Assembly: GCF_001854865.1 (NCBI RefSeq)
Contig: NZ_MDDW01000028.1
Location: forward strand, 443,538 to 455,079
From: Rhizobium sp. LCM 4573
GTDB taxonomy: Bacteria > Pseudomonadota > Alphaproteobacteria > Rhizobiales > Rhizobiaceae
Length of the DNA: 11,542 nucleotides
Direction: 5' to 3'
Positions 5,355 to 11,542 of the stretch are shown in pieces. The translations under genes and the position numbers were made by a program. The notes below the pieces were generated by a model, which was not told the DNA's origin, searched no databases, and saw nothing but the letters and a program-made list of their open reading frames with translations. Every line of letters starts with the position of its first letter. Within the stretch, counting starts at the first letter, position 1.

Positions 5355-7895
5355 TCACGCCTGGCTCGGACGCTCGCCGTCTTCGATCGCCGGCTGGCCC
5401 GCGCTCTCCGCTGCCGCCTTGGCCCGGCGCGTGCGCCAGTCGCCCAGGAAGAGCAGGATCGGAGCGGCGATGAAGACCGACGAGGACGCCGCCACCACGA
5501 TGCCGAAGACCATGGGAATGGCGAAGCTTTCCACCGCGCTTCCGCCCCAGATCGCCATGGGCAGCATGGCGAGGAAGGCCGTGACGGAGGTGTAGAGGCT
5601 TCGTGCCAGCGTTTCGTTGATCGAGCGGTCGATCAGCTCTCGCAGCGGCATCTTCTTGTAGAGCCGCATGTTTTCGCGCATGCGGTCGTAGACGACGACC
5701 TTGTCGTTGACCGAGTAGCCGACCAGCGTCAAGAGGGCCGCGATGGCCGTCAGGTTGAAGTCGAGGCCGGTCAGTGCGAAGAAGCCGATCGTCTTCGTCA
5801 CGTCGAGAATGAGCGTAACGATCGCGCCGACGGCGAAGGGCCATTCGAACCGAGCCCAGATGTAGATGAGCATGGCAATCGAGGCGAGCACGACCGAGAG
5901 AATGCCCGCGGTGGCAAGCTCGCCGCTGACCTTCGGGCCGACCACTTCGGTCCGTTCGACCTTGGCTGTCGGATCGATCTTCACGACTTCCGCCTTCAGG
6001 TGCTCGACGGCTGCCGTCTGTGCTTCCTCGCCGCCGGGCTGGCGTTCGACGCGCACCAGAAGACGGTTGTGGCCGCCGAATTCCTGCAGCGCCACTTCTC
6101 CGAGACCGAGTTCGTTCAGGCCGGAGCGGAAGGCCGAGAGATCGGCTTCGTTCTGGGTGACGACCTCCATCTGGATGCCGCCGCGGAAATCGACGCCGTA
6201 ATTGAGGCCGGGCGTGATGAAGAGGATGATCGAGGCGACCGACAGGAACAGCGAGACGCCGAGACCGACGAAGCGGCCTTTCATGAAGTTGATCTGAGTG
6301 CCGTCCGGGATCAGGTTGATCGGCAGAAGCGGCTTGATGTCGATCTTCTTCAGCTTGTAGCGGCCGGCGATGAAGACCATCACGACACGGACGATCGAAA
6401 CGGCGGTGAACATCGAGATCGCGATGCCGAGGCCCATGGTCACGGCGAAGCCGCGCACCGGCCCGGAACCGAACCAGAAGAGCAGGACCGTGGCGATGAG
6501 CGCTGTCACGTTACTGTCGACGATTGTCGAATAGGCGCGCTTGAAGCCTGCGTCGATCGCCGCGAATGTGCTGCGGCCCTTCCTGGTCTCTTCCTTGATG
6601 CGCTCGTTGATGAGGACGTTGGCGTCCACGGCCAGGCCGATGCCGAGCACGATACCGGCAATGCCGGGCAGGGTGAGTGTCGCCCCGATCAGCGTCAGGC
6701 CGGCAAAGGTCAGGATGATGTTGATGAAGAGCGCGATGTTGGCGAGGATGCCCCAGGTCCCGTACAGGAAGAACATGAAGCCGACCACCAGCAGGAAGCC
6801 GATGAAGCCGGTGAAGATGCCCATTTCGATGGCGTCCGAGCCGAGGTCGGCGCCAACGGTGCGCTCTTCGATGACGGTCAGCTTGGCCGGCAGCGCGCCG
6901 GCGCGCAGCAGCGCGGAAAGCGTATTGGCTTCCTCGACGGTGAAGCCGCCGGAGATCTGGCCGGAGCCGCCGGTGATCGGGGTGCGGATGACCGGCGCGC
7001 TCAGCACCTTGTTGTCGAGCACGATCGCAAACGGCCGGCCGACATTCTGCTGGGTGATCTGGGCGAAGCGGTTGGCGCCCGCGGTATCGAATCGGAAGTT
7101 GACGACCGGTTCGTTGGTCTGGGGATCGAAGGCGGCGCGAGCGTCCGTCAGGCGGTCGCCGGAAAGCTCGACGCGATCGAGAACCGGATACTGGTTGCCG
7201 CGCTCGTCCGAGAGCATGGTCACGCCCGGTTCGCCCTGGTTGCCGAGCAGGTGGAAGCTCATCTTCGCCGTGGAGCCGAGAAGCTGGCGAAGACGGGAAG
7301 GATCCTGCTCGCCCGGAAGCTGGACGAGCACGCGGTCGGAGCCGACGCGCTGGATGGTCGGTTCGGCAACGCCCACCTGGTCGACGCGCTGGCGGATGAT
7401 CTCGAGGCTCTGCTCGACCGCCGCGCTGCCATGGGCGGTGATGCCGGCTTCGGTATAGCCGAGCGTTATGGTGTTGTTGTTCGGCGTGCGGATGTCGAGG
7501 TCCGACTGGCCCATGCCCGCGCCGAAACCGATCGGATTGCCAAGGGTTTGGAGCTGGGTGACGGCTGCGCTGCGCTGCGAGGGATCGCGGAGCGCGATGG
7601 TAATGGTGTCGCCGTTGCGGCGGACGCTGGCCGGATCGATGCCGTTGTCTCTCAGGACGCGTCGGCTGTCCTGCAAGAGGTTCTGGAGCCGTTCGTTGAC
7701 GAGGTCGGTGCGGTCGACTTCGAGCACGAGGTGCGAACCGCCGCGCAGGTCGAGGCCGAGCGAGACGCGGCTGTGCGGCAGCCAGCTCGGGATGCGGTCG
7801 AGCACGGAATTGGGAAGCGCGTTCGGTAGCGCGATCAATACACCGATCAGGATGATGAAGGCATAGGTCGCCACCAACCAGGGGGAATTTCTCAT
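5355..7895 (-). CDS. secDF: Fused protein translocase subunit SecDF
   Basis: An 846-residue single-chain SecD-SecF fusion, the proton-driven accessory factor of the SecYEG translocon that helps pull secreted proteins out of the membrane. The SecD half (about 1-515) has a first helix at 6-24, the D1 signature LGLDLRGGSHLVLEVD at 46-61, a large periplasmic domain to about 350, and a helix block with the D4 motif GIGLAVDANVLINERIKEE at 418-436. A linker near 515-540 leads to the SecF half: a helix at 542-561, GVDFRGGIQMEV at 567-578, a small periplasmic domain, and VGYSVNDKVVVYDRMREN at 725-742. The Asp and Arg residues expected for proton coupling are present. The start at 7895 gives a normal N-terminus, with AGGA 8 bases upstream; the frame is open for 15 more residues without a good site. 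Single-chain SecDF is usual in rhizobia. The gene yajC, often next to secD, is not here. Confidence 0.97.
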   Translation of the reverse strand: MRNSPWLVATYAFIILIGVLIALPNALPNSVLDRIPSWLPHSRVSLGLDLRGGSHLVLEVDRTDLVNERLQNLLQDSRRVLRDNGIDPASVRRNGDTITIALRDPSQRSAAVTQLQTLGNPIGFGAGMGQSDLDIRTPNNNTITLGYTEAGITAHGSAAVEQSLEIIRQRVDQVGVAEPTIQRVGSDRVLVQLPGEQDPSRLRQLLGSTAKMSFHLLGNQGEPGVTMLSDERGNQYPVLDRVELSGDRLTDARAAFDPQTNEPVVNFRFDTAGANRFAQITQQNVGRPFAIVLDNKVLSAPVIRTPITGGSGQISGGFTVEEANTLSALLRAGALPAKLTVIEERTVGADLGSDAIEMGIFTGFIGFLLVVGFMFFLYGTWGILANIALFINIILTFAGLTLIGATLTLPGIAGIVLGIGLAVDANVLINERIKEETRKGRSTFAAIDAGFKRAYSTIVDSNVTALIATVLLFWFGSGPVRGFAVTMGLGIAISMFTAVSIVRVVMVFIAGRYKLKKIDIKPLLPINLIPDGTQINFMKGRFVGLGVSLFLSVASIILFITPGLNYGVDFRGGIQMEVVTQNEADLSAFRSGLNELGLGEVALQEFGGHNRLLVRVERQPGGEEAQTAAVEHLKAEVVKIDPTAKVERTEVVGPKVSGELATAGILSVVLASIAMLIYIWARFEWPFAVGAIVTLILDVTKTIGFFALTGLDFNLTAIAALLTLVGYSVNDKVVVYDRMRENMRLYKKMPLRELIDRSINETLARSLYTSVTAFLAMLPMAIWGGSAVESFAIPMVFGIVVAASSSVFIAAPILLFLGDWRTRRAKAAAESAGQPAIEDGERPSQA

Positions 7896-7984
7896 GGGTT
7901 TGTTCCTGCTGGGCCCTGCGGCACGACCTGGCGGCGGCAAGGGCGAAATTCTTGAATGATTTCAAACGCCGGAGCGTTCAAGCG

Positions 7985-8392
7985 TCAGGCGCGAGCAGGG
8001 GGTGCCCTGGGCTGGAAGGCGCGGCCGGCGGCCGGCAATGCCGCCGCGGCGGGACGAGGCAAGGCGAGCGCGGAGCCGCCCGAACGGAATGCCGTCTCGA
8101 CGGCGCGTGCTTCGAGAGCTCCGTCGTGCCCGGTCCAATGGGGGCCGCCGCCATCCTTCCGGTCGGCGGAAAGCACGGCGCGCAATGGTTCGCGCTTGGT
8201 AAGATGCGGGATCTCGGAATTGCCCTCGGCGGCGAGCACGCCGCCCGGAACGCGGACTTCCTTGACGACGCCGGAGATCAGCCCGAAGAAGGCGGCGATC
8301 AGCATCGCGGCGGCGAGCACCGGCCATCGCAGCGGGAGGCTTTCCCGCGTTTTATCGATTTTCGTCCGCGATCTGAGCGGAACTCGCATCAT
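7985..8392 (-). CDS. Hypothetical single-pass membrane protein upstream of secDF
   Basis: I do not recognise this 135-residue protein. It has a basic N-terminus (residues 3-22, many Arg and Lys), one hydrophobic segment PVLAAAMLIAAFFGLISGVV at 24-43, then a polar middle region and an Ala/Pro-rich C-terminal tail (about 108-135). By the positive-inside rule the tail would face the periplasm. The start at 8392 is chosen because it has AGGA 5 bases upstream. A second ATG directly follows, and the frame is open to 8479 but that stretch would run through the likely promoter. It lies 89 bases before secDF on the same strand with no clear terminator between, so co-transcription is plausible. The occupied frame and the promoter argue that it is real, but composition alone could mislead in such GC-rich DNA. 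Confidence 0.55.
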   Translation of the reverse strand: MMRVPLRSRTKIDKTRESLPLRWPVLAAAMLIAAFFGLISGVVKEVRVPGGVLAAEGNSEIPHLTKREPLRAVLSADRKDGGGPHWTGHDGALEARAVETAFRSGGSALALPRPAAAALPAAGRAFQPRAPPARA

Positions 8393-8450
8393 CCGCTTCC
8401 TAAACTCCGGAGTGTTCCATTTTCCGGTTCTCGCCCGGAACGAATGCCGC

Positions 8451-8479
8451 CTTCTACTGGACGGGGTCCCGGCGGTCAA
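8451..8479 (-). promoter_or_regulatory. Candidate sigma-70 promoter for the membrane protein and secDF
   Basis: Read on the minus strand, TTGACC (8474-8479) and TAGAAG (8451-8456) are separated by exactly 17 bases, with 5/6 and 4/6 matches to the consensus boxes. Transcription would begin near 8444, about 50 bases before the start codon at 8392. The palindrome ACTCCGGAGT (8404-8413) would lie in the leader. Confidence 0.4.
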
Positions 8480-8504
8480 TTGTCGTAAGACTTTAGCAAC
8501 CGAT

Positions 8505-8527
8505 TGCGGCTGCCTCTTGGCGCCGCA
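8505..8527 (-). terminator. Stem-loop just after the cupin gene
   Basis: The arms TGCGGC and GCCGCA, with an inner GCC/GGC pair, one bulged base and a four-base loop, form a roughly 9 bp GC-rich hairpin starting three bases past the cupin stop. There is no T tract after it, so it may be a weak terminator or an mRNA 3' end protector. Confidence 0.35.
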
Positions 8528-8530
8528 GCG

Positions 8531-9016
8531 TTACCGGTGGATGGGGTCCTTCCACAGCACCTCTTCGGGCTTTTCCACCGGCTCGATATCGAGATTGACG
8601 ACCACCGGCTCCTGGCCGGAGCGTACCAGCACGCATTCCAGCGTCTCGTCGCGGCTTGCGTTGATCTCCTGGTGCGGCACGTAGGGCGGTACGTAGATGA
8701 AATCGCCGGGACCGGCTTCCGCCACATATTCCAGGTTATCGCCCCAGCGCATGCGTGCCTTGCCCTTCACCACGTAGATGATGCTTTCGAGATCGCCGTG
8801 ATGATGGGCGCCAGTCTTGGCGTTGGCGTGGATCGTGACCGTTCCCGCCCAGATCTTTTCCGCTCCCGCTCGCGCATGATTGATCGCGGTCGCGCGGTTC
8901 ATGCCGGGCGTCTGCGCGGTGTTCGGATCGAGCGAATCGCCGGGAATGACTTTCACGCCATGTTCGCGCCAATCGATCTCGCCGGGAGAATGGTCATGGT
9001 CGTCGTGATCGCTCAT
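8531..9016 (-). CDS. Single-domain cupin protein
   Basis: A 161-residue protein with one cupin beta-barrel. Motif 1 is GAHHHGDLESIIYVVKG (69-85), giving the expected metal ligands H71, H73 and E77. Motif 2 is GDFIYVPPYVPHQEIN (104-119), giving ligand H115. A metal-dependent enzyme, isomerase or binding protein is therefore likely, but cupin substrates cannot be predicted from these motifs. The extreme N-terminus is unusually rich in Asp and His (DHDDHDH at 3-9) and may bind metal. No signal peptide is seen, so it should be cytoplasmic. The start at 9016 is preferred: GGGA lies 9 bases upstream, against only 3 for an ATG two codons earlier (9022). It follows the molybdopterin subunit on the same strand after an 84-base gap, suggesting a shared transcript or related role. 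Confidence 0.88.
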   Translation of the reverse strand: MSDHDDHDHSPGEIDWREHGVKVIPGDSLDPNTAQTPGMNRATAINHARAGAEKIWAGTVTIHANAKTGAHHHGDLESIIYVVKGKARMRWGDNLEYVAEAGPGDFIYVPPYVPHQEINASRDETLECVLVRSGQEPVVVNLDIEPVEKPEEVLWKDPIHR

Positions 9017-9051
9017 CGTCATGCTTCCCGTTCATCGCTTGGCTGCAGCGA

Positions 9052-9064
9052 CATGTTCAACATG
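9052..9064. promoter_or_regulatory. Perfect 13-bp palindrome CATGTT-C-AACATG before the cupin gene
   Basis: Six-base arms around a single central base lie 35 bases upstream of the cupin start codon, inside the 84-base gap after the molybdopterin subunit gene. The position suits an operator for a separate cupin promoter. No -10/-35 pair is obvious, and no regulator is nearby. Confidence 0.35.
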
Positions 9065-9100
9065 CGGGCGGCAAAAGTCAAAGCCCGGGCGGTGAGGATC

Positions 9101-11341
9101 TCACGTGGCGATCGCCGCTCGCACCCTGTCTCTCGTCAGAGGCAGGTCGTAGAGCCTTTTGCCGGTGGCGCTGCGGACCGCATTGCCGACTGCGCCCGCC
9201 GTCGGCCCCTGAGCGGCTTCCGCCGTCCCGAGGAAGGGCTGACCCGGCCGCCCGACGATATGGACGTCCACCTTGTCGGGAATGCTCGCAAACCGCAGGA
9301 TCGGATAGCTCGACCAGTCGGTGCTGGTGATGCGCGTGCGGTCGAAGCTCACCGCCTCGTAGAGCGTCCAGCTTATCGTCTGTAAAATCCCGCCTTCCGT
9401 CTGGTTGCGGATGCCGTCGGGATTGACCACTTCGCCGCTGTCGATCGCCGAGACCGCGCGTACGATCCGGACGCGCCCCGTCTCCGGCTCCACCTCCGCT
9501 TCCACCGCCACCGCCATGTAGGCGGCGAGGTTCTTGTAGCGGGCGAAGCCGAAACCCCGGCCGCGATTGCGCGGCATCGGCATGTTCGACCAGCCGAACT
9601 GCTCCGCCGCCAGTTGAACCACGTCGCGGGCGCGCGGGTCTTCCAGATGTCTCAGCCGGAACTCCACCGGATCGGCGCCGGCAAGGATGGCCAGCTCGTC
9701 CATCGTGCTTTCGATGGCGAACACATTGGCATAGGCGCCAAGGGCACGAAGGGCCGAGACGCGCAACGGCATGTCCGGGAGGAAATGCCAGAGCACGCGC
9801 TTGTTGGCGATGGTGTAGAGCGGATCGGCATTGCGATCGCCATTGCCCGAAGGGCTGATCTGCAGTTTGGCGGGCGCGGGCGGGAAAGGCTGTGCCTTGT
9901 GCCGCGCCGCCAGAAGTGCGGGCGCTCCTCCCGGCCGCGTCGAATGCGTATTGCTCCAGAGATCGTAGCCCCAGTTGGCGATCTTGCCGGCTTCGTCGAG
10001 AGAGGCCTTGACCTTCACCAGCATGGCCGGGCCATAGGGTTCCCAGCTATGCTCCTGCTCCCGCATCCATTGCACCCGCACCGGCCGGCCGGGCAGTTTC
10101 GTCGCGATCAGCGCTGCATCGGCCGCCGCATCGTCGGCACCGTTATGGCCGTAGCAACCGGAGCCCTCCATGTGGATGACGCGCACCTTTTCAGGCGGCA
10201 TGCCGAGCATTTCGGAGATCGCCGCGCGATCGGGAAAGACGCCCTGCGTATGGGACCAGACATCCAGCGTACCGTCCGGCTTCATATGCGCGACGGCGCA
10301 GGACGGTCCGATCGAGCCGTGAATCTGGTAGGGGCGGGTGAACGTCGCCGCAAAGATCTTGCCGGTGAAGCTCGGCATGTTGCCGGCCTCGGCCACGGTT
10401 CCGACCTCCCGCTCCAGGCTTTGCAATGCCGCGGGAAGATCGTTCTGGTCGGGCAGCGTTTCCTTTTCCTCCCAGCGGGAGGCGGCCGAAAGCGCCCGCA
10501 TGGCGTTGATCGCCTGAAATTCCTTCTCCGCGACGACCGCCAGGAAGTTGCCGTCCAGTACCACGGAGACGACGCCCGGCATGGCCTCGATCGAGGTCGT
10601 GTCGAGTTCGCTTAGCTGGGCCGAAGCACTCGGCGGGCGCACAACGCGCGCATGCAGCATCCCTTCAAGCCGAAGGTCGTGCACATAGGCAGGCTGGCCC
10701 GTAACCTTTCCGGGAATATCGACGCGCTGCATCGGCCTTCCCATGTAGCGGAAGCTGCCGGGGTCCTTCAGCGGGGATTGCGGCTGGGCCTCCACATGCA
10801 GGATCTGGCCGGAGACGAGTTCGCCATAGGTCACGCTTCTGCCGTCCTGCGCGGTGATCGTCCGGTTCTCCACTTTCAGGCTTTCGGGCGGCACGCCGAA
10901 GCGGCGGCCGGCTTCCGCCAGCAGGATGGCGCGCACCTGCGCGGCGGCGTTGCGAATAGCTGTGCCGCTGTTCTGCATGGACTGGCTGCCCGCGGTAAAA
11001 CCCTCGTTCGGCGTGCGGCCCGTATCGGCGGTCACGAGTTCGATGTCCTTCGGGTCCGTCTCCAATTCCTCTGCCGCCACCTGCAGGAGAGCGGTGCGGA
11101 CGCCCTGGCCGAGTTCTGCCTTGCCGGTGAACACCGTCACGGCATTGTCGGCATCGATGCGAATCCAGGAATCCAGGAAACGCTCGTCGTCGAGGCTGCC
11201 GGGCAGCGCAGGCGGCTGAGGAGCGGCGGGCTGGGGTGCTGTCTCCTGCGCGAGAGCTCGGCCCATGGAAAAGCTGACGACCAGCGCGCCGGTGCCTGCC
11301 ATAAGCCCGCGTCGCGTGATCCGGGGTTCGAGCGTATCCAT
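9101..11341 (-). CDS. Molybdopterin-binding subunit of an isoquinoline 1-oxidoreductase / aldehyde oxidase-type hydroxylase (IorB-like)
   Basis: A 746-residue catalytic subunit of the xanthine oxidase superfamily, in the two-subunit isoquinoline 1-oxidoreductase/aldehyde dehydrogenase branch. It hydroxylates a heterocycle or oxidises an aldehyde with water as oxygen donor; the true substrate is unknown. The N-terminus is a Tat signal: the twin-arginine TRRGLM at residues 9-14, a hydrophobic stretch at 15-26, and a likely cleavage site ALA-Q after residue 31. It should thus be folded with its cofactor and then exported. Cofactor-binding segments are GKAELGQGVRTAL (73-85), GCYGHNGADDAAADA (395-409) and LRALGAYANVFAIES (531-545). 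Near the C-terminus, FLGTAEAAQGPTAGAVGNAV (703-722) contains the expected catalytic glutamate E708. Length is normal for the family. The start overlaps the stop of the iron-sulfur subunit gene by one base (TGATG), a sign of translational coupling. No cofactor-maturation gene (XdhC-like) is visible. Confidence 0.92.
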   Translation of the reverse strand: MDTLEPRITRRGLMAGTGALVVSFSMGRALAQETAPQPAAPQPPALPGSLDDERFLDSWIRIDADNAVTVFTGKAELGQGVRTALLQVAAEELETDPKDIELVTADTGRTPNEGFTAGSQSMQNSGTAIRNAAAQVRAILLAEAGRRFGVPPESLKVENRTITAQDGRSVTYGELVSGQILHVEAQPQSPLKDPGSFRYMGRPMQRVDIPGKVTGQPAYVHDLRLEGMLHARVVRPPSASAQLSELDTTSIEAMPGVVSVVLDGNFLAVVAEKEFQAINAMRALSAASRWEEKETLPDQNDLPAALQSLEREVGTVAEAGNMPSFTGKIFAATFTRPYQIHGSIGPSCAVAHMKPDGTLDVWSHTQGVFPDRAAISEMLGMPPEKVRVIHMEGSGCYGHNGADDAAADAALIATKLPGRPVRVQWMREQEHSWEPYGPAMLVKVKASLDEAGKIANWGYDLWSNTHSTRPGGAPALLAARHKAQPFPPAPAKLQISPSGNGDRNADPLYTIANKRVLWHFLPDMPLRVSALRALGAYANVFAIESTMDELAILAGADPVEFRLRHLEDPRARDVVQLAAEQFGWSNMPMPRNRGRGFGFARYKNLAAYMAVAVEAEVEPETGRVRIVRAVSAIDSGEVVNPDGIRNQTEGGILQTISWTLYEAVSFDRTRITSTDWSSYPILRFASIPDKVDVHIVGRPGQPFLGTAEAAQGPTAGAVGNAVRSATGKRLYDLPLTRDRVRAAIAT

Positions 11342-11542
11342 CAGCCCGTCCTCCCTTCGCCCGAGGCGGCGGGCAGGCCCGCGGCCTGCATCAGCTCGCC
11401 GGCCCGGCGGATCGCCGCCATGATGCGCATATGCGTGCCGCAGCGACAGAGATTGGTGCCGAGTGCCTGGCGAATGTCTTCGTCGCTCGGATTGGCATTC
11501 CTGCGCAGAAGCGCATGGGCGCTCATCATCATGCCGGGAATG
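11341..11542 (-). CDS. [2Fe-2S] subunit of the same molybdenum hydroxylase (IorA-like, partial)
   Basis: The 5' part is cut off by the right edge, and the last 66 residues are visible. They begin IPGMMMSAHALL, which follows the CxxC of the second cluster in this family, and contain NLCRCGTHMRI with the paired cysteines of the C-terminal [2Fe-2S] domain. The helical region around it (IRQALGT, then MAAIRRAGELM) is typical. The protein would pass electrons from the molybdenum site to an external acceptor such as a cytochrome, and no acceptor gene is in view. It has no visible signal peptide, but its N-terminus is missing. It probably leaves the cell interior with its Tat-signal-bearing partner. 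It ends on TGA overlapping the next start codon. Confidence 0.9.
   Translation of the reverse strand, partial: IPGMMMSAHALLRRNANPSDEDIRQALGTNLCRCGTHMRIMAAIRRAGELMQAAGLPAASGEGRTG

Noticed and set aside
5340..7829. An 829-residue open frame on the plus strand, opposite secDF
   Set aside because: It is antisense to a fully conserved SecDF. Its product is Asp/Glu/Arg-rich with no recognisable domain, as expected for the complement of a GC-rich gene.
7965..7978. AACGC-CGGA-GCGTT hairpin between the small membrane protein and secDF as a terminator
   Set aside because: Only five base pairs and no T tract on the minus strand. It is too weak to call, so co-transcription remains possible.
9092..9104. 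GTGAG-GAT-CTCAC repeat across the molybdopterin subunit stop codon as a terminator
   Set aside because: A short stem with a three-base loop and no following T tract on the minus strand.
7956..9385. Plus-strand frames opposite the small membrane protein, the cupin and the end of the hydroxylase gene
   Set aside because: They cross several minus-strand genes and intergenic DNA and show no domain. The cupin motifs on the other strand are decisive.
9614..10615. A 333-residue plus-strand open frame opposite the molybdopterin subunit
   Set aside because: Shadow of a conserved gene. The product is low-complexity, His/Arg/Gly-rich and has no family signature.
1..11542. Mobile element, CRISPR array, phage or defence island
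   Set aside because: I saw no transposase, integrase, terminal repeats, spaced direct repeats or tRNA-like cloverleaf. The gene content is ordinary chromosomal metabolism and transport.

Overview
This is a high-GC window with compact, strand-switching gene clusters. It looks like a chromosomal segment of an alphaproteobacterium, most likely of the Rhizobiales (Rhizobium/Sinorhizobium/Shinella type). The main reasons are a single-chain fused SecDF, a Sinorhizobium-type (rRNA-methylase-like) phospholipid N-methyltransferase homologue, and strong GGAGG-type ribosome binding sites in GC-rich DNA. This assignment rests on family knowledge and not on a search. No tRNA, rRNA, CRISPR array, insertion sequence or integrase is visible.

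Layout, left to right. (1) 1-1132, minus: major facilitator transporter, cut by the left edge. (2) 1330-1989, plus: HAD-superfamily phosphatase, divergent from the transporter. (3) 1997-3355, minus: APC-family amino acid permease, convergent with the phosphatase. (4) 3356-3590: divergent control region with a cluster of TTGCA/TGCAA half-sites. (5) 3591-4839, plus: a two-gene operon in which a PmtA-like methyltransferase overlaps a TetR regulator by 8 bp. (6) 4843-5280, minus: YqaA/DedA-like small membrane protein. (7) A clear intrinsic terminator at 5301-5328. (8) 5355-7895, minus: fused secDF. (9) 7985-8392, minus: small single-pass membrane protein of unknown function. (10) 8531-11542, minus: a cluster encoding the [2Fe-2S] subunit (partial) and the Tat-exported molybdopterin subunit of an isoquinoline 1-oxidoreductase/aldehyde-oxidase type hydroxylase, followed by a cupin.

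How the genes may work together. The [2Fe-2S] and molybdopterin subunits are translationally coupled and should form one envelope-located molybdenum hydroxylase, and the cupin may act on the same unknown substrate. The TetR regulator probably controls itself and the methyltransferase, and perhaps the divergent permease. SecDF is the proton-driven accessory part of the Sec translocase. Here it lacks the usual neighbour yajC and is preceded by the unknown membrane protein. The other genes look like ordinary, separately transcribed chromosomal genes.

I did not find a convincing new multi-gene system. The points most worth a second look are the exported molybdenum hydroxylase plus cupin cluster, the operator-like palindromes at 3441-3471 and 9052-9064, the isolated SecDF with its membrane neighbour, and the terminator that sits almost on top of the yqaA-like start.
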